Counted from the first letter of the stretch, positions 8,953-19,013 are shown. The stretch: 64,000 bases of DNA from Sphingobacterium hotanense (GCF_008274825.1 NZ_CP030848.1:3719618-3783617), one strand, 5' to 3'. The notes: generated by a model from the sequence alone, not told the origin. Program-made: numbers and translations.

Positions 8953-9657
8953 ATGAAATACAAACGCATCCTACTAAAACTCAGCGGAGAAGCTTTGATG
9001 GGTGAACAAAGCTACGGAATCGACATTAATCGCGTTCAGCAATACGCAAAAGACATTCAAGAACTTCATAGTCTAGGCATGGAAATCGCTATCGTAATCG
9101 GTGGTGGTAATATTTACCGTGGCTTAAGCGCTGAAAAAGCAGGAATGGATCGTGTACAAGCTGATTATATGGGCATGTTAGCAACCGTAATCAACAGTAT
9201 GGCTTTGCAAGATGCTTTGGAAAAAGAAGGAATGAAAACCCGTTTACTAACCGCGATTAAAATGGAGCAGATTTGCGAACCATTTATTCGTAGAAGAGCG
9301 GTCCGTCACTTAGAAAAAGGACGTATCGTTATCTTCGGTGCCGGAACAGGAAACCCTTATTTCACTACTGATACAGCTGCTTCATTACGTGCTATCGAAA
9401 TCAACGCAGATGCTGTATTGAAAGGAACACGCGTAGATGGAATCTACACTGCAGATCCTGAGAAAGACCCGAATGCTCAGAAATTTGATCATATTTCATT
9501 CACAGAAGTGTATGAAAAAGGATTAAACGTAATGGACATGACAGCTTTCACATTATGTCAAGAAAACAACTTACCAATCATCGTATTCGACATGAATAAG
9601 CCTGGCAACTTAATGAAGCTAGCAAATGGCGAGCACGTTGGTACTATTGTAAGCTAA
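8953..9657 (+). CDS. pyrH: Uridylate (UMP) kinase
   Basis: Amino-acid-kinase-fold UMP kinase (UMP to UDP) of 234 residues. Motifs are KLSGEALMG at the N-terminus, the [11 protein letters not shown] phosphate loop, the [13 protein letters not shown] loop and VDGIYTADP. The ATG at 8953 was chosen because it gives the usual [13 protein letters not shown] start and sits properly behind the -7 box. The bacterial enzyme is a hexamer regulated by GTP and UTP. frr follows after 31 bp, the conserved pyrH-frr pair. Confidence 0.97.
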   Translation: MKYKRILLKLSGEALMGEQSYGIDINRVQQYAKDIQELHSLGMEIAIVIGGGNIYRGLSAEKAGMDRVQADYMGMLATVINSMALQDALEKEGMKTRLLTAIKMEQICEPFIRRRAVRHLEKGRIVIFGAGTGNPYFTTDTAASLRAIEINADAVLKGTRVDGIYTADPEKDPNAQKFDHISFTEVYEKGLNVMDMTAFTLCQENNLPIIVFDMNKPGNLMKLANGEHVGTIVS

Positions 9658-9688
9658 TCTATTTTTTACGATAAATTATATTCAAGAT

Positions 9689-10252
9689 ATGAACGAATTA
9701 ATTTCACTTCAGTTGGACGATTGCAAAGAAGGAATGATTAAAGCAGTCGCGCATACCGAGTCTGAACTTACAAAAATACGCGCTGGAAAAGCTAGCCCAG
9801 GCATGCTTGATGGAATCTTCGTAGATTACTACGGATCTGCAACAGCATTGTCGCAGGTGAGTAACATCAATACTACTGATGCTAGAACAATCGTTATCCA
9901 GCCATGGGAAAAGTCCTTACTTTCTGCGATCGAGAAAGCAATTATGGACTCAAACATCGGTTTGAATCCTCAAAACGACGGTAATATCATTCGCTTGGTG
10001 GTTCCACCATTGACAGAAGAACGTCGTCGCGATCTAGTGAAAAAAGTAAAGGAAGAAGCAGAGAAAGGTCGTGTTACAGTTCGTAACATCCGTAAAGAAT
10101 CTAACGAAGCAATCAAGAAATTGAAAAACGACGGCGCTTCTGAAGATGAAATCAAAGCTGGTGAAGGCGAAGTACAAAAATTAACTGATGCATATATTGT
10201 AAAAGTTGATCAGCTAGCTGAATTAAAAGAAAAAGATATCATGACTGTATAG
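9689..10252 (+). CDS. frr: Ribosome recycling factor
   Basis: A 187-residue protein with the RRF triple-helix pattern: KIRAGKASPGMLDGI near the N-terminus, the IQPWEK hinge region, and LTEERRRDLVKKVKEEAE with VRNIRKESN in the helical domain. It splits post-termination ribosomes with EF-G. It is co-transcribed with pyrH and ends at a clear terminator. Confidence 0.98.
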   Translation: MNELISLQLDDCKEGMIKAVAHTESELTKIRAGKASPGMLDGIFVDYYGSATALSQVSNINTTDARTIVIQPWEKSLLSAIEKAIMDSNIGLNPQNDGNIIRLVVPPLTEERRRDLVKKVKEEAEKGRVTVRNIRKESNEAIKKLKNDGASEDEIKAGEGEVQKLTDAYIVKVDQLAELKEKDIMTV

Positions 10253-10280
10253 TCTCAGGATATACCTTTAACATACATGA

Positions 10281-10314
10281 AGAGGGATTTCTAATAGGAA
10301 TCCCTCTTTTTTTT
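10281..10314 (+). terminator. Terminator of pyrH-frr
   Basis: Stem AGAGGGATT/AATCCCTCT with a short AT-rich loop, followed by an uninterrupted run of T (10306-10314). Confidence 0.92.
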
Positions 10315-10432
10315 CGATGCGCATCAGCTTTCAAATGTCTTCAAGAACTCTCATACCTTTTGCTGTTTACATAGAAACATGAAGTTTTTATTAAAATAAT
10401 ACTTATCTTCAATCAACAAACTTATTGTAAGT

Positions 10433-11428
10433 ATGACACAGTCAAGACGTAATTTCCTTAAGCAAGCTAGCTTAGGAGTCATGGGAGGACTTCTTGCCCC
10501 TCATCTTTTTTCCTGCAAAGGAACCAACATTGCATCAGGATCGCCACTTAAAAATATAGGACTTCAACTTTTTACACTTCGTGATCTTTTAGCGAAAGAC
10601 CCGAAAGAGGTCCTTAAGAACGTTTCTAAGCTCGGATATACGCATGTAGAAACCTTTGGAGTGGATCTGGCGAACAACTCGTTCTGGGGACTCTCGATCG
10701 ATGACTTCAAGAAGGTATTAAATGACAATGACCTCATCACACATAGTGGTCATTACGATATGGGTAAATACCTAAGTAAAGACCATAACGACAAAGAAAA
10801 CATCGAGAAGTACATCGAGATTGCACATAACCTAGGGCAAGAGTATGTCATTGCCCCGGTTCCACCGATGGACAACCTCAATAAATTAGATGTTGCTGCT
10901 TACCAATATATCGCTGAACAGTTAAATAAGGCAGGCGAGATGGCGAAAAAGGCAGGTATCAAAATTGGCTATCACAACCACTTCTGGGAATTCAAAGAAT
11001 TCGGCAATGGTACAAAAGGGCTGGATATTATCCTAGCCTTCACAGAGCCTGACCTCGTATGCTTTGAACTCGATTTATACTGGATCAATAAAGCGGGAGA
11101 AAACCCGCAGACTTATTTCACGAAATACCCAGGGCGCTTTCCGCTATGGCATGTGAAAGATATGGACAGACAATTCTCGAACCCTATTGAACAAAACAAG
11201 TTCGACCCGAAGACCGGCAAACGTGATACCTTAAACTTTGAAGAGGTCATGAAGACCATTCGATATACTGAGGTTGGTTCTGGCAGTATCAACTTTCCAA
11301 ACTTGGCGTCGTTCGCCAATGAGAGCGGACTCAAGTATGCTTTCATTGAGCAAGATGACATTTACTCGGATGATAAATACGCGAGTGTCAAGAAAAGCTA
11401 TGACTATATGCAAAAGACATTTAAATAG
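10433..11428 (+). CDS. Exported sugar phosphate isomerase/epimerase-like TIM barrel
   Basis: A 331-residue xylose-isomerase-like (AP endonuclease 2 superfamily) protein. The N-terminus carries a Tat motif (RRNFLK, residues 5-10), a hydrophobic stretch and a cysteine in the context FSCK (Cys 28) that could be a lipobox, so the protein is probably exported and possibly lipid-anchored. The barrel covers about 38-330 with metal-type residues in GYHNHFWEF, CFELDLYW and WHVKD. Substrate unknown; relatives act on sugars or inositols. It is a single gene convergent with purE. Confidence 0.88.
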   Translation: MTQSRRNFLKQASLGVMGGLLAPHLFSCKGTNIASGSPLKNIGLQLFTLRDLLAKDPKEVLKNVSKLGYTHVETFGVDLANNSFWGLSIDDFKKVLNDNDLITHSGHYDMGKYLSKDHNDKENIEKYIEIAHNLGQEYVIAPVPPMDNLNKLDVAAYQYIAEQLNKAGEMAKKAGIKIGYHNHFWEFKEFGNGTKGLDIILAFTEPDLVCFELDLYWINKAGENPQTYFTKYPGRFPLWHVKDMDRQFSNPIEQNKFDPKTGKRDTLNFEEVMKTIRYTEVGSGSINFPNLASFANESGLKYAFIEQDDIYSDDKYASVKKSYDYMQKTFK

Positions 11429-11458
11429 AAAAGGCGGGATAACCCGCCTTTTCTATTT
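11423..11458. terminator. Bidirectional terminator between the TIM-barrel gene and purE
   Basis: A perfect 16-bp stem: AAATAGAAAAGGCGGG (11423-11438), loop ATAA, complement at 11443-11458. A/T runs at both ends allow termination in both directions. The stop codons of both flanking genes touch or overlap the stem. Confidence 0.92.
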
Positions 11459-11957
11459 AAAATTTTAATTGTTCTACTTCTCTCGCAGTCTCTTCGACCT
11501 TATCTCTCAACTCTTCTTTAAACTTAATGAGCGCCTGCGCTACAGTGTCGTCTTGCGTTCCTAATATCTGTGCTGCAAGGATACCTGCATTCTTTGCGGC
11601 ATTCAAAGCTACTGTCGCAACAGGAATACCATTCGGCATCTGAAGGATAGACAATACGGAGTCCCAACCATCAATAGAGTTTGATGATTTTACCGGTACA
11701 CCAATTACTGGAAGGTGCGTGATCGAAGCAACCATACCTGGTAAGTGTGCTGCACCGCCAGCGCCGGCAATAATAACTTTAAGTCCTCTGCTAGCTGCTT
11801 GTTCCGCATAATCAAACATACGCTTTGGCGTACGATGTGCTGATACAATCGTTACTTCAGCATCGACTCCTAAATATTTTAATACTTCAACCGCATCTTG
11901 CATCACAGGCAAGTCCGACTTGCTGCCCATGATAATTCCAATCTTTGGATTACTCAT
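11457..11957 (-). CDS. purE: N5-carboxyaminoimidazole ribonucleotide mutase
   Basis: Class I PurE, 166 residues, converting N5-CAIR to CAIR in purine synthesis. Motifs are MGSKSDLPVM, SAHRTPKRM and AGAGGAAHLPGM, covering the nucleotide and CO2-transfer site. It is the last gene of a nuoA-nuoB-purK-purE run and starts 12 bp after purK. Its stop codon lies in the shared terminator stem. Confidence 0.98.
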   Translation of the reverse strand: MSNPKIGIIMGSKSDLPVMQDAVEVLKYLGVDAEVTIVSAHRTPKRMFDYAEQAASRGLKVIIAGAGGAAHLPGMVASITHLPVIGVPVKSSNSIDGWDSVLSILQMPNGIPVATVALNAAKNAGILAAQILGTQDDTVAQALIKFKEELRDKVEETAREVEQLKF

Positions 11958-11969
11958 TATATCTTATTT

Positions 11970-13112
11970 TTAAGCAATAACTTTAATTAAATTCTGAACT
12001 TTACGCGCATTATCAATGGCTGTTGCACGGTCTTCATGCACAATCGTAACGTGTCCCATCTTACGGAACGGTTTCGTATATTTCTTACCATATAAGTGAA
12101 TATAGACACCGTCTATTGCCAATGCCTCTTCTAGCCCTTCATATTCTGCTAATCCCTCGTAGCCTTCTTCTCCCAGAAGATTAATCATGATGGCATTTCC
12201 TCGAGCTTCTGTATTGGCTAATGGAAGATTAAAGATCGCGCGCAAGTGCTGACCGAATTGGGAAACGTAGTTTCCTTCAATGGTTTGGTGTCCAGAGTTG
12301 TGCGGTCTTGGCGCTAGCTCATTCACGAGAATCTCGCCATCTTTCGTCAAGAACATCTCCACAGCTAATAGACCAACAATCTGTAAATCATTAGCAATTT
12401 TCTTCGCGATTTGCTCTGCCTTTTCTTGAACATCTGCCGAATAAGTCGACGGAGATATCAAAAACTCAACAAGATTCGCTTGCGGATTGAACTCCATCTC
12501 CACCATTGGGAAGGTCGAAATATCACCACGGTCGTTTCTAGCAACAATCACAGCAATTTCTTTTTCAAAGTCAACCAACTCCTCTACAATGCTTGGTTCC
12601 TCAAAAGCCGCTTCAAAATCAGCTGAAGAATTGATTTTCTTTACGCCTTTACCATCATATCCATCTTTTCTAAGCTTTTGGATAAAAGGCAACGGAAGAT
12701 GTGATTGCGCTAAGCCATCTTTATTCGATATAAACTGAAATGCTGATGTTGGAATATCATTCTGTTTGAAGAATTGTTTCTGAAGCCCTTTATCTTGGAT
12801 CAAACGAATTACACGCGCTTGCGGGTAAACAATGACGCCTTCCGATTCCAGAGCTTCCAATGCATCAACATTAACTTTCTCGATCTCAATCGTAATCATG
12901 TCCAAATCCTTACCGAAGTTATACACGGTATCATAGTCTCCCAACGAACCAACTTCAAACTGGTTACAAAGGCGCTTACATGGTGCATTAGGATCTGGAT
13001 CTAGCACATGGATGTTTACATTAAAATTTATTGCTTCTTGGATCAACATACGGCCCAATTGTCCGCCACCTAGAATCCCTAAGCGTAAATCCCCATAAAA
13101 ATCTTTTGCCAT
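11970..13112 (-). CDS. purK: 5-(carboxyamino)imidazole ribonucleotide synthase
   Basis: ATP-grasp enzyme of 380 residues making N5-CAIR from AIR, ATP and bicarbonate. The N-terminal Rossmann-like part has GILGGGQLGRML, the ATP-grasp region has QKLRKDGYDGKGV, and the metal and substrate part has EMFLTKDGEILVNELAPRPHNSGH. It begins 8 bp after the nuoB stop, so it appears to be transcribed with the complex I genes. Confidence 0.98.
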   Translation of the reverse strand: MAKDFYGDLRLGILGGGQLGRMLIQEAINFNVNIHVLDPDPNAPCKRLCNQFEVGSLGDYDTVYNFGKDLDMITIEIEKVNVDALEALESEGVIVYPQARVIRLIQDKGLQKQFFKQNDIPTSAFQFISNKDGLAQSHLPLPFIQKLRKDGYDGKGVKKINSSADFEAAFEEPSIVEELVDFEKEIAVIVARNDRGDISTFPMVEMEFNPQANLVEFLISPSTYSADVQEKAEQIAKKIANDLQIVGLLAVEMFLTKDGEILVNELAPRPHNSGHQTIEGNYVSQFGQHLRAIFNLPLANTEARGNAIMINLLGEEGYEGLAEYEGLEEALAIDGVYIHLYGKKYTKPFRKMGHVTIVHEDRATAIDNARKVQNLIKVIA

Positions 13113-13120
13113 ATTTTATT

Positions 13121-13633
13121 CTATTGCTCTACTGCAACGGGAAAAATATCCCCTTTCAGTAAAGACTGTTCATCAATTTTCTTTTGTAATTCTAAGAAAG
13201 CTCCAATCAAAGCCTCCGGTCTAGGCGGACAGCCTTGCACATACACATCAACAGGAATAATCTTATCCACACCTTTAACCACATGATAACCATGTTGCCA
13301 ATAAGGTCCTCCACAGTTAGAGCAAGAACCCATCGAAATCACATACTTTGGATCGGGCATCTGCTCATAAAGCTTCTTGATGCGATCTGCCATCTTGAAA
13401 GTAACCGTTCCGGCAATAATCATCACGTCGGACTGTCTTGGCGAAGGGCGTGGAAAAACCCCTAAGCGGTCTAAATCATATGTAGCCGCCATAGCCCCCA
13501 TCATTTCGATCGCACAGCATGCAATACCGAAACTGATAGGCCACATGGATGACAACCTGGCCCAATTCAATAGATCGTCCATCTTAGCGATAATGACGCC
13601 ATTATTTTGTTGCAGACGCTGGTCTAGACTCAT
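13121..13633 (-). CDS. nuoB: NADH-quinone oxidoreductase subunit B
   Basis: Complex I subunit that carries the terminal Fe-S cluster N2, at the junction of peripheral and membrane arms. The four cluster ligands are visible: the double cysteine in IACCAIEMM, the Cys in GSCSNCGG and the Cys in VQGCPPRPE. The length of 170 is normal. The start overlaps the nuoA stop by 4 bp. nuoC and the other subunits do not follow; purK does. Confidence 0.97.
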   Translation of the reverse strand: MSLDQRLQQNNGVIIAKMDDLLNWARLSSMWPISFGIACCAIEMMGAMAATYDLDRLGVFPRPSPRQSDVMIIAGTVTFKMADRIKKLYEQMPDPKYVISMGSCSNCGGPYWQHGYHVVKGVDKIIPVDVYVQGCPPRPEALIGAFLELQKKIDEQSLLKGDIFPVAVEQ

Positions 13634-14223
13634 GATTCTGAACTTGGTTTCTTGAATTTAGGTTTAAATCCTATTTTAGGCGCTGTAGCTGTAGTGCTAA
13701 CAACGTTTTCTACTTCTTCAATTAAAGGCTCCTTATAATCCCTCACCGCATACGTTTGCTGATTAAGTTTGTCATAGGCTGAACTTGGGATATTAACAGA
13801 AACGCTAGGCGTTTTATGCTGTGGCTTGATCCAGCTGATATCCCCACTTTTCCAAACGTAGATTAATCCTACGATCAAGATACCGATAAAGATAGCCATC
13901 TCAACCAGTGTAAACCAGCCCCAGCGCGCATCGGCAGCAATAAAGTCAGCATTGCCAAACACGGTAGCCCAAGGGAAGATGAAGATCAGTTCCACATCAA
14001 AGAGCAGAAAGATCAGCGCAATGACATAGAAGCGTGGATTGAATTGAATCCAAGACGTTCCAACACTTTCCTCACCACATTCGTAGGTACTTAATTTTAC
14101 TGGATTAGGATTTTTAGGCGAAAGGACGAATGCCAGGAAGATTGTAGCACATACCAATAGCATCCCTACTATAGCCATTAGTAGGATTTTGCCATATTCC
14201 GATATCTGTGCGGGGTCGTCCAT
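13630..14223 (-). CDS. nuoA: NADH-quinone oxidoreductase subunit A with long C-terminal tail
   Basis: Membrane subunit of complex I with three transmembrane helices (about residues 13-33, 66-86 and 95-125) and the conserved [13 protein letters not shown] loop whose cysteine lies near the quinone site. Typical NuoA has about 120-130 residues. This one has 197, the extra 65-70 being a hydrophilic tail rich in Pro, Lys and Ser. The start is supported by the hydrophobic N-terminus. A TAGTTTTG sequence lies only 4 bp before the ATG. Confidence 0.95.
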   Translation of the reverse strand: MDDPAQISEYGKILLMAIVGMLLVCATIFLAFVLSPKNPNPVKLSTYECGEESVGTSWIQFNPRFYVIALIFLLFDVELIFIFPWATVFGNADFIAADARWGWFTLVEMAIFIGILIVGLIYVWKSGDISWIKPQHKTPSVSVNIPSSAYDKLNQQTYAVRDYKEPLIEEVENVVSTTATAPKIGFKPKFKKPSSES

Positions 14224-14281
14224 TTTACAAAACTAAGAATTAATTCTAGCATTTAGTAGCCTCAAAGCTTTAGAAACATAA

Positions 14282-14309
14282 AAAAGGGCATCCTGCTGAA
14301 TGCCCTTTT
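14282..14309 (-). terminator. Terminator of ffh
   Basis: Stem AAAAGGGCAT (14282-14291) with ATGCCCTTTT (14300-14309), followed on the minus strand by a run of T. It lies 50 bp after the ffh stop. Confidence 0.88.
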
Positions 14310-14359
14310 CTTATATCAGGAGAGCGACGCTAAACTTGCCGCTCCTTTTTCATCATTTT

Positions 14360-15703
14360 CTAGAATGGCTTTCCAGGCATCTTAGGCATGTTTCTCATCA
14401 TTTTGGCAGCCATGGCAGGGTTCGACATTTGTTTCATCACCTTACGCATATCGCCAAATTGCTTCATCAACTTGTTAACCTCATTGACATCTGTTCCGGA
14501 ACCTTTCGCAATACGCATTCTCCTACGTTGATCGATTGCATCCGGATTTTCGCGCTCAAAAGGAGTCATTGAATCGATGATCGCTTCGATAGGTTTGAAC
14601 GCATCATCATCAATCTCCACGTCTTTGATCGCTTTTCCAACCCCCGGAATCATCCCCATCAAATCCTTCATATTACCCATCTTCTTGATTTGTTGAATCT
14701 GGGACTTGAAGTCGTTGAAGTCGAATTTATTCTTACGGATTTTCTTCTGCAACTCTGCCGCTTGTTTCTCGTCAAATTGTTGCTGAGCACGCTCCACAAG
14801 GGAAACAACGTCACCCATCCCTAAAATACGAGAAGCCATACGATCTGGGTGGAAAACATCCAATGCTTCCATCTTCTCACCCGTACCGATAAACTTAATA
14901 GGTTTGTTAACAACCGACTTAATCGAAAGCGCAGCACCACCACGCGTATCACCGTCTAATTTCGTTAATACAACCCCGGTAAAGTCTAAGTGATCGTTAA
15001 ATGCTTTAGCCGTGTTTACTGCATCCTGACCCGTCATCGAGTCAACAACGAATAAAATCTCATGTGGTTGCGTAGCATCCTTAACCGCTGTGATCTCTTG
15101 CATCAACGCCTCGTCAATAGCTAAGCGACCGGCAGTATCTATGATGACTACATTATTTCCATTGCGTTTAGCTTCTTCAACACCCGCAACGGCAATACCG
15201 ATTGGATCGGTAGATTCTCTATTCACAAAAACCGGAACACCAACTTGTTGGCCTAATACCTCCAATTGATCAATAGCGGCAGGACGATAAACGTCGCCTG
15301 CAACCAATAAAGGTTTCTTGTTCTTCTGCGTTTTCAAGAAGTTCGCCAATTTTCCGGAGAAGGTCGTTTTACCCGCACCGTTCAGACCAGCGATCAAGAT
15401 GACAGTAGGATTCTTTGTAATCTCAAGCTCCGTAACTGTACCGCCCATTAACTCGGTCAGCTCGTCGTTCATGATCTTCGTCAATAACTGACCCGGAGAG
15501 ATACTAGTTAATACATTTTGCCCTAAAGCCTTTTGCTTAACGTCATCTGTAAAAGTCTTAGCAGTCTTGTAATTCACATCGGCATCTAATAAGGCCTTGC
15601 GAATTTCCTTCATCGTCTCTGCTACGTTAATTTCCGTAATATTACCTTGCCCTTTAAGTACTTTAAAGGCTCTGTCTAATTTATCCTGTAGATTTGAAAA
15701 CAT
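14360..15703 (-). CDS. ffh: Signal recognition particle GTPase
   Basis: SRP54 homologue of 447 residues that targets membrane proteins co-translationally with SRP RNA and FtsY. The NG domain has GLNGAGKTTFSGKLA (G1), DTAGR (G3) and TKLDGDTRGGAALS (G4 region). The Met-rich M domain at about 300-447 ends in MKQMSNPAMAAKMMRNM and contains RRMRIAKGSGT for RNA binding. It is a single gene with its own -7 box and terminator. Confidence 0.98.
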   Translation of the reverse strand: MFSNLQDKLDRAFKVLKGQGNITEINVAETMKEIRKALLDADVNYKTAKTFTDDVKQKALGQNVLTSISPGQLLTKIMNDELTELMGGTVTELEITKNPTVILIAGLNGAGKTTFSGKLANFLKTQKNKKPLLVAGDVYRPAAIDQLEVLGQQVGVPVFVNRESTDPIGIAVAGVEEAKRNGNNVVIIDTAGRLAIDEALMQEITAVKDATQPHEILFVVDSMTGQDAVNTAKAFNDHLDFTGVVLTKLDGDTRGGAALSIKSVVNKPIKFIGTGEKMEALDVFHPDRMASRILGMGDVVSLVERAQQQFDEKQAAELQKKIRKNKFDFNDFKSQIQQIKKMGNMKDLMGMIPGVGKAIKDVEIDDDAFKPIEAIIDSMTPFERENPDAIDQRRRMRIAKGSGTDVNEVNKLMKQFGDMRKVMKQMSNPAMAAKMMRNMPKMPGKPF

Positions 15704-15737
15704 CGTTTAATCTCTTGAAATCCTGTTGCTAATTGTG

Positions 15738-15745
15738 CAAATGTA
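15738..15745 (-). promoter_or_regulatory. -7 box of the ffh promoter
   Basis: On the minus strand the sequence is TACATTTG, an exact TAnnTTTG match 34 bp before the ffh ATG, with T-rich sequence at the -33 position. Confidence 0.6.
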
Positions 15746-15932
15746 CGAAATCCTATTGAAAGGAAATCCATCCGCAATAAACTTTAATGATTAGGTCGAA
15801 TCCCTGAAATAGCGTAATCCTGTTGAATATCTTCCCTTATCACCTATTCAGAAAAAACTTTAATGTTTCCATTGAAACATCAACGGCGATGAAAGTTCTT
15901 GATGAACGCTCTAAATAGACAATTCAGAAAAA

Positions 15933-15958
15933 ATGGGATGAAATTGCTTCCATCCCAT
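15933..15958 (-). terminator. Terminator of the Zn-peptidase gene
   Basis: Stem ATGGGATG (15933-15940) with CATCCCAT (15951-15958). On the minus strand it is followed by TTTTTT, 25 bp downstream of the stop codon at 15983. The rest of the gap up to ffh (15746-15930) contains nothing I recognise. Confidence 0.85.
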
Positions 15959-15982
15959 CGCTATATTCTTTGACTAATCTGA

Positions 15983-16666
15983 TTAGTCTCTTCTTCCAAA
16001 CAAAATCGAAGCGTAGTACAACAAAGTCACCAATGCTGACAAAGCTGCCACAACATAAGTCATCGCTGCCCACTTTAACGCATCTTTCGCACCATCATGC
16101 TCGGCAGTGTTGTGTGTCACTCCAGAACGATCTAACCACGCTAAAGCTCTTGCCGAAGCATCAAACTCTACCGGCAGCGTAATGAAACTGAATAGGGTTG
16201 TTAAGAACAATGCCCCTACCCCAACAGCAAGAACAATGTAATTACCTGAAAATGCCATCATCATCACACCGATCAACAATACCCATGAAGTCAAGCGCGA
16301 GGCCACACTTACCAACGGCACCATCGCCGAACGGAACTGTAACCAATTATATGCTGTCGCATGTTGCACTGCGTGGCCACACTCGTGTGCAGCAACCGCC
16401 GCCGCAGCGACAGAACGTCCATGATAAACCTCAGGACTTAAATTAACAGTTCTATTTCCAGGGTTATAGTGGTCAGTTAATTGACCTTCCACGGAAATAA
16501 TCTGTACATCATTAATACCATTCTCGTTCAACATCTTTTGCGCAATCTCCGCACCAGACAACCCCGACGATAACGGCATCTCCGAATACTTCTTAAACTT
16601 ACTCTTGAAACGGAACTGGACTATCCAGCTCACTAACATAATTCCAATAAAAATAATCCAGTACAT
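15983..16666 (-). CDS. Membrane zinc metallopeptidase (YugP type)
   Basis: A 227-residue membrane protein of the Zn_peptidase_2 family. It has an N-terminal membrane segment (1-18), the zinc motif HECGH in AAHECGHAVQHA near residue 93, a membrane hairpin at about 120-165 and a last segment near 205-222. Members are uncharacterised proteases of the inner membrane. It is a single gene between ffh and the sigma-factor gene. Confidence 0.92.
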   Translation of the reverse strand: MYWIIFIGIMLVSWIVQFRFKSKFKKYSEMPLSSGLSGAEIAQKMLNENGINDVQIISVEGQLTDHYNPGNRTVNLSPEVYHGRSVAAAAVAAHECGHAVQHATAYNWLQFRSAMVPLVSVASRLTSWVLLIGVMMMAFSGNYIVLAVGVGALFLTTLFSFITLPVEFDASARALAWLDRSGVTHNTAEHDGAKDALKWAAMTYVVAALSALVTLLYYASILFGRRD

Positions 16667-16767
16667 CTATTGTATTTCTTTAATTTTCTAATTTACTAAT
16701 ACCCATCAAATCTAATTCCAAACCTTGATTTTCGGAAGTAAAAGACAAAATGGCATTTTAAAAGATG

Positions 16768-16877
16768 TTAGACATTAGACATAAGACATTAGACTCTGCA
16801 TATATGATATTAACAAGACCACAAAATACTGCTTGCTAACCCGCCAAAGTCTAATGTCTTATGTCTAGTATCTAATT
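16768..16877. repeat. Block A inverted pair (minimal intergenic module)
   Basis: Two copies of the TAGACATTAG-type block A in opposite orientation. The core AGACATAAGACATTAGACT (16777-16795) is exactly complementary to 16848-16866, so the RNA can form a 19-bp stem with a 52-base loop. The TAG stop codon of the sigma-factor gene (16872-16874) is part of the right copy. The same block recurs near 20.1, 23.2, 34.6-34.9, 40.3, 54.6 and 55.0 kb. Confidence 0.85.
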
Positions 16878-17462
16878 CAATTGAAACATCAAATTATTCT
16901 CTTCGATCATCTTGCGCAGGTTGGTCAATGCGTAGCGCATTCTGCCTAAAGCGGTATTGATGCTGACTTCGGTGATATCGGCGATATCTTTAAAGCTCAT
17001 ATCACAGAACAGGCGCATGATTAACACCTCTTTCTGATCATCAGGAAGCAATTGTATGATTTTTTTGAGATCTATGTCTCTTTGGGTTTTCAGCATTTTA
17101 GTTTCAACGCTGTCATCGGAGAACTGTAGGACTTCGAAGATATCGAATCCATCGTTATTGACAATATTAGGGGCTCTTTTCTCGCGGCGGAAATGGTCAA
17201 TGACCATATTATGTGCAATACGCATCACCCAAGGCAAGAATTTACCCTCATCATTATAGCGACCAGCCTTTAAGGTATTGATCACTTTAATAAAAGTCTC
17301 TTGAAAGATATCCTCTGCAAGGTATTGATCCTTTACCTGGTGGTAAATAGAGGTATAGATTTTAGTTTTATATCGTTCTAATAAAACCTGTATTGCTCTT
17401 TCTTCGCCTTTGACGTACGCTTGAACCAGTTGTTGGTCACTTTTCTTATTCAATAGTTTCAT
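16872..17462 (-). CDS. RNA polymerase sigma factor, ECF-like sigma-70
   Basis: A 196-residue sigma factor with region 2 (YLAEDIFQETFIKVINTLKAGRY, LPWVMRIAHNMVIDHFR) and region 4 (LLPDDQKEVLIMRLFCDMSFKDIADI, INTALGRMRYALTNL). There is no anti-sigma gene beside it. Its TAG stop codon is supplied by a copy of intergenic block A, so the last residues are followed at once by repeat sequence. Regulon unknown. Confidence 0.95.
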   Translation of the reverse strand: MKLLNKKSDQQLVQAYVKGEERAIQVLLERYKTKIYTSIYHQVKDQYLAEDIFQETFIKVINTLKAGRYNDEGKFLPWVMRIAHNMVIDHFRREKRAPNIVNNDGFDIFEVLQFSDDSVETKMLKTQRDIDLKKIIQLLPDDQKEVLIMRLFCDMSFKDIADITEVSINTALGRMRYALTNLRKMIEENNLMFQLN

Positions 17463-17643
17463 AATTATTCCTCCACAAAAATGCTAGAGTATCTGCTATG
17501 TACTTGTAATGATTTTTTAAAGCGTATTCGTGTTTCGATAGGCGATTTGTTATTATTTATACTAAATCAAAGAGAATTAAAAATTCTGAGTATTCAAAAA
17601 GTTACGGTTGATTTTAACATTTCTTCACATTATACTAAACAAC

Positions 17644-17680
17644 AAAAATGGCTCCAAATTTATCATTTGAAGCCATTTTT
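17644..17680 (-). terminator. Terminator of glyA
   Basis: AAAAATGGCT (17644-17653) pairs with AGCCATTTTT (17671-17680), with further CAAAT/ATTTG pairing inside. It lies 20 bp past the glyA stop. Confidence 0.88.
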
Positions 17681-17700
17681 ATGTAAAATATACCTCTACA

Positions 17701-18972
17701 CTATTTATATAAAGGGAATTGAGCCATCATCTCTTTAACCTTTCCATGTATACGATTTAGCGCAGCTTCGTCGTTTCTACTAGTTAGGGCCTCATCGATA
17801 AGCTCACCGATCTGTACAATCTCTGTTTCACCGATACCACGAGTCGTGATCGCAGCAGTTCCGAAACGAACACCCGATGTAACGAACGGTGAACGTGTAT
17901 CAAATGGAACCATGTTTTTGTTGGTCGTAATTCCGGCTAAGCCTAAGACTGCTTCTGCCTCTTTACCTGAAATATCCTTATTGCGTAGGTCAACCAACAT
18001 CAAGTGGTTGTCTGTTCCGCCAGAAATAATCTTGTAATCTTTCTCTACAAAGAACTGAGCTAACGCTGCAGCATTTTGTTTTACTTGTTTGATGTATGTC
18101 AAATAGTCATCAGAAAGCGCTTCGCCATAAGCAATAGCTTTAGCCGCAATAGTATGTTCCAATGGACCACCTTGCGTACCTGGGAATACCGCTAAGTCTA
18201 ATAACTGCGTGATCGTACGGATCTCGCCTTTTGGAGTTTTGATGCCCCAAGGGTTTTCGAAATCCTTACCCACCATGATCATACCACCACGAGGACCACG
18301 TAACGTCTTGTGCGTCGTAGTCGTTACGATATGACAGTGAGGAAGTGGATCGTTCAATAATCCGCGAGCGATTAAACCTGCAGGGTGAGAAATATCAGCA
18401 ACAACTAGAGCACCGATTTCATCAGCTACCTTACGGATACGAGCGTAATCCCAATCGCGTGAGTATGCTGACGCACCACAGATAATAACCTTTGGTTTCT
18501 CTGCGCGCGCAGTTTCTTCTAATTTTTCGTAATCGATTAATCCAGTATCTTCTTTTACACCGTAGAATAACGGTTGGTAAAGTTTACCCGAGAAGTTTGC
18601 CGGAGAACCGTGAGTTAAGTGACCACCATGAGAAAGGTCGAATCCTAAAATCTTATCACCTGGTTTCAAGATCGCTAAGAATACTGCCGCATTCGCTTGC
18701 GCTCCTGAGTGTGGCTGAACGTTTACCCATTCAGCGCCAAATAATTCTTTAGCGCGATCGATTGCAATTGTCTCGATTTTATCGACTACTTCACAACCAC
18801 CATAGTAACGTTTTCCTGGAAGTCCTTCAGCATATTTGTTCGTTAATACTGAACCAGCAGCTTCCATAACCTGCTTACTTACAAAGTTTTCCGATGCGAT
18901 TAACTCAATACCTTCTTCTTGGCGTTTAAGCTCCTCGTTAATAAGATTAAAAATGGATTGATCTCTTTCCAT
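17701..18972 (-). CDS. glyA: Serine hydroxymethyltransferase
   Basis: PLP enzyme of 423 residues that interconverts serine and glycine and charges tetrahydrofolate with one-carbon units. The PLP lysine motif is [15 protein letters not shown], and the N-terminal [11 protein letters not shown] and [13 protein letters not shown] substrate segments are intact. It is a single gene with its own -7 box (19006-19013) and terminator. Confidence 0.98.
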   Translation of the reverse strand: MERDQSIFNLINEELKRQEEGIELIASENFVSKQVMEAAGSVLTNKYAEGLPGKRYYGGCEVVDKIETIAIDRAKELFGAEWVNVQPHSGAQANAAVFLAILKPGDKILGFDLSHGGHLTHGSPANFSGKLYQPLFYGVKEDTGLIDYEKLEETARAEKPKVIICGASAYSRDWDYARIRKVADEIGALVVADISHPAGLIARGLLNDPLPHCHIVTTTTHKTLRGPRGGMIMVGKDFENPWGIKTPKGEIRTITQLLDLAVFPGTQGGPLEHTIAAKAIAYGEALSDDYLTYIKQVKQNAAALAQFFVEKDYKIISGGTDNHLMLVDLRNKDISGKEAEAVLGLAGITTNKNMVPFDTRSPFVTSGVRFGTAAITTRGIGETEIVQIGELIDEALTSRNDEAALNRIHGKVKEMMAQFPLYK

Positions 18973-19005
18973 GTTTGGGAATTTTTACAAATTTAGAATT
19001 ATCGG

Positions 19006-19013
19006 CAAATATA
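19006..19013 (-). promoter_or_regulatory. -7 box of the glyA promoter
   Basis: Minus-strand TATATTTG, an exact TAnnTTTG match, 33 bp before the glyA ATG. Confidence 0.6.
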
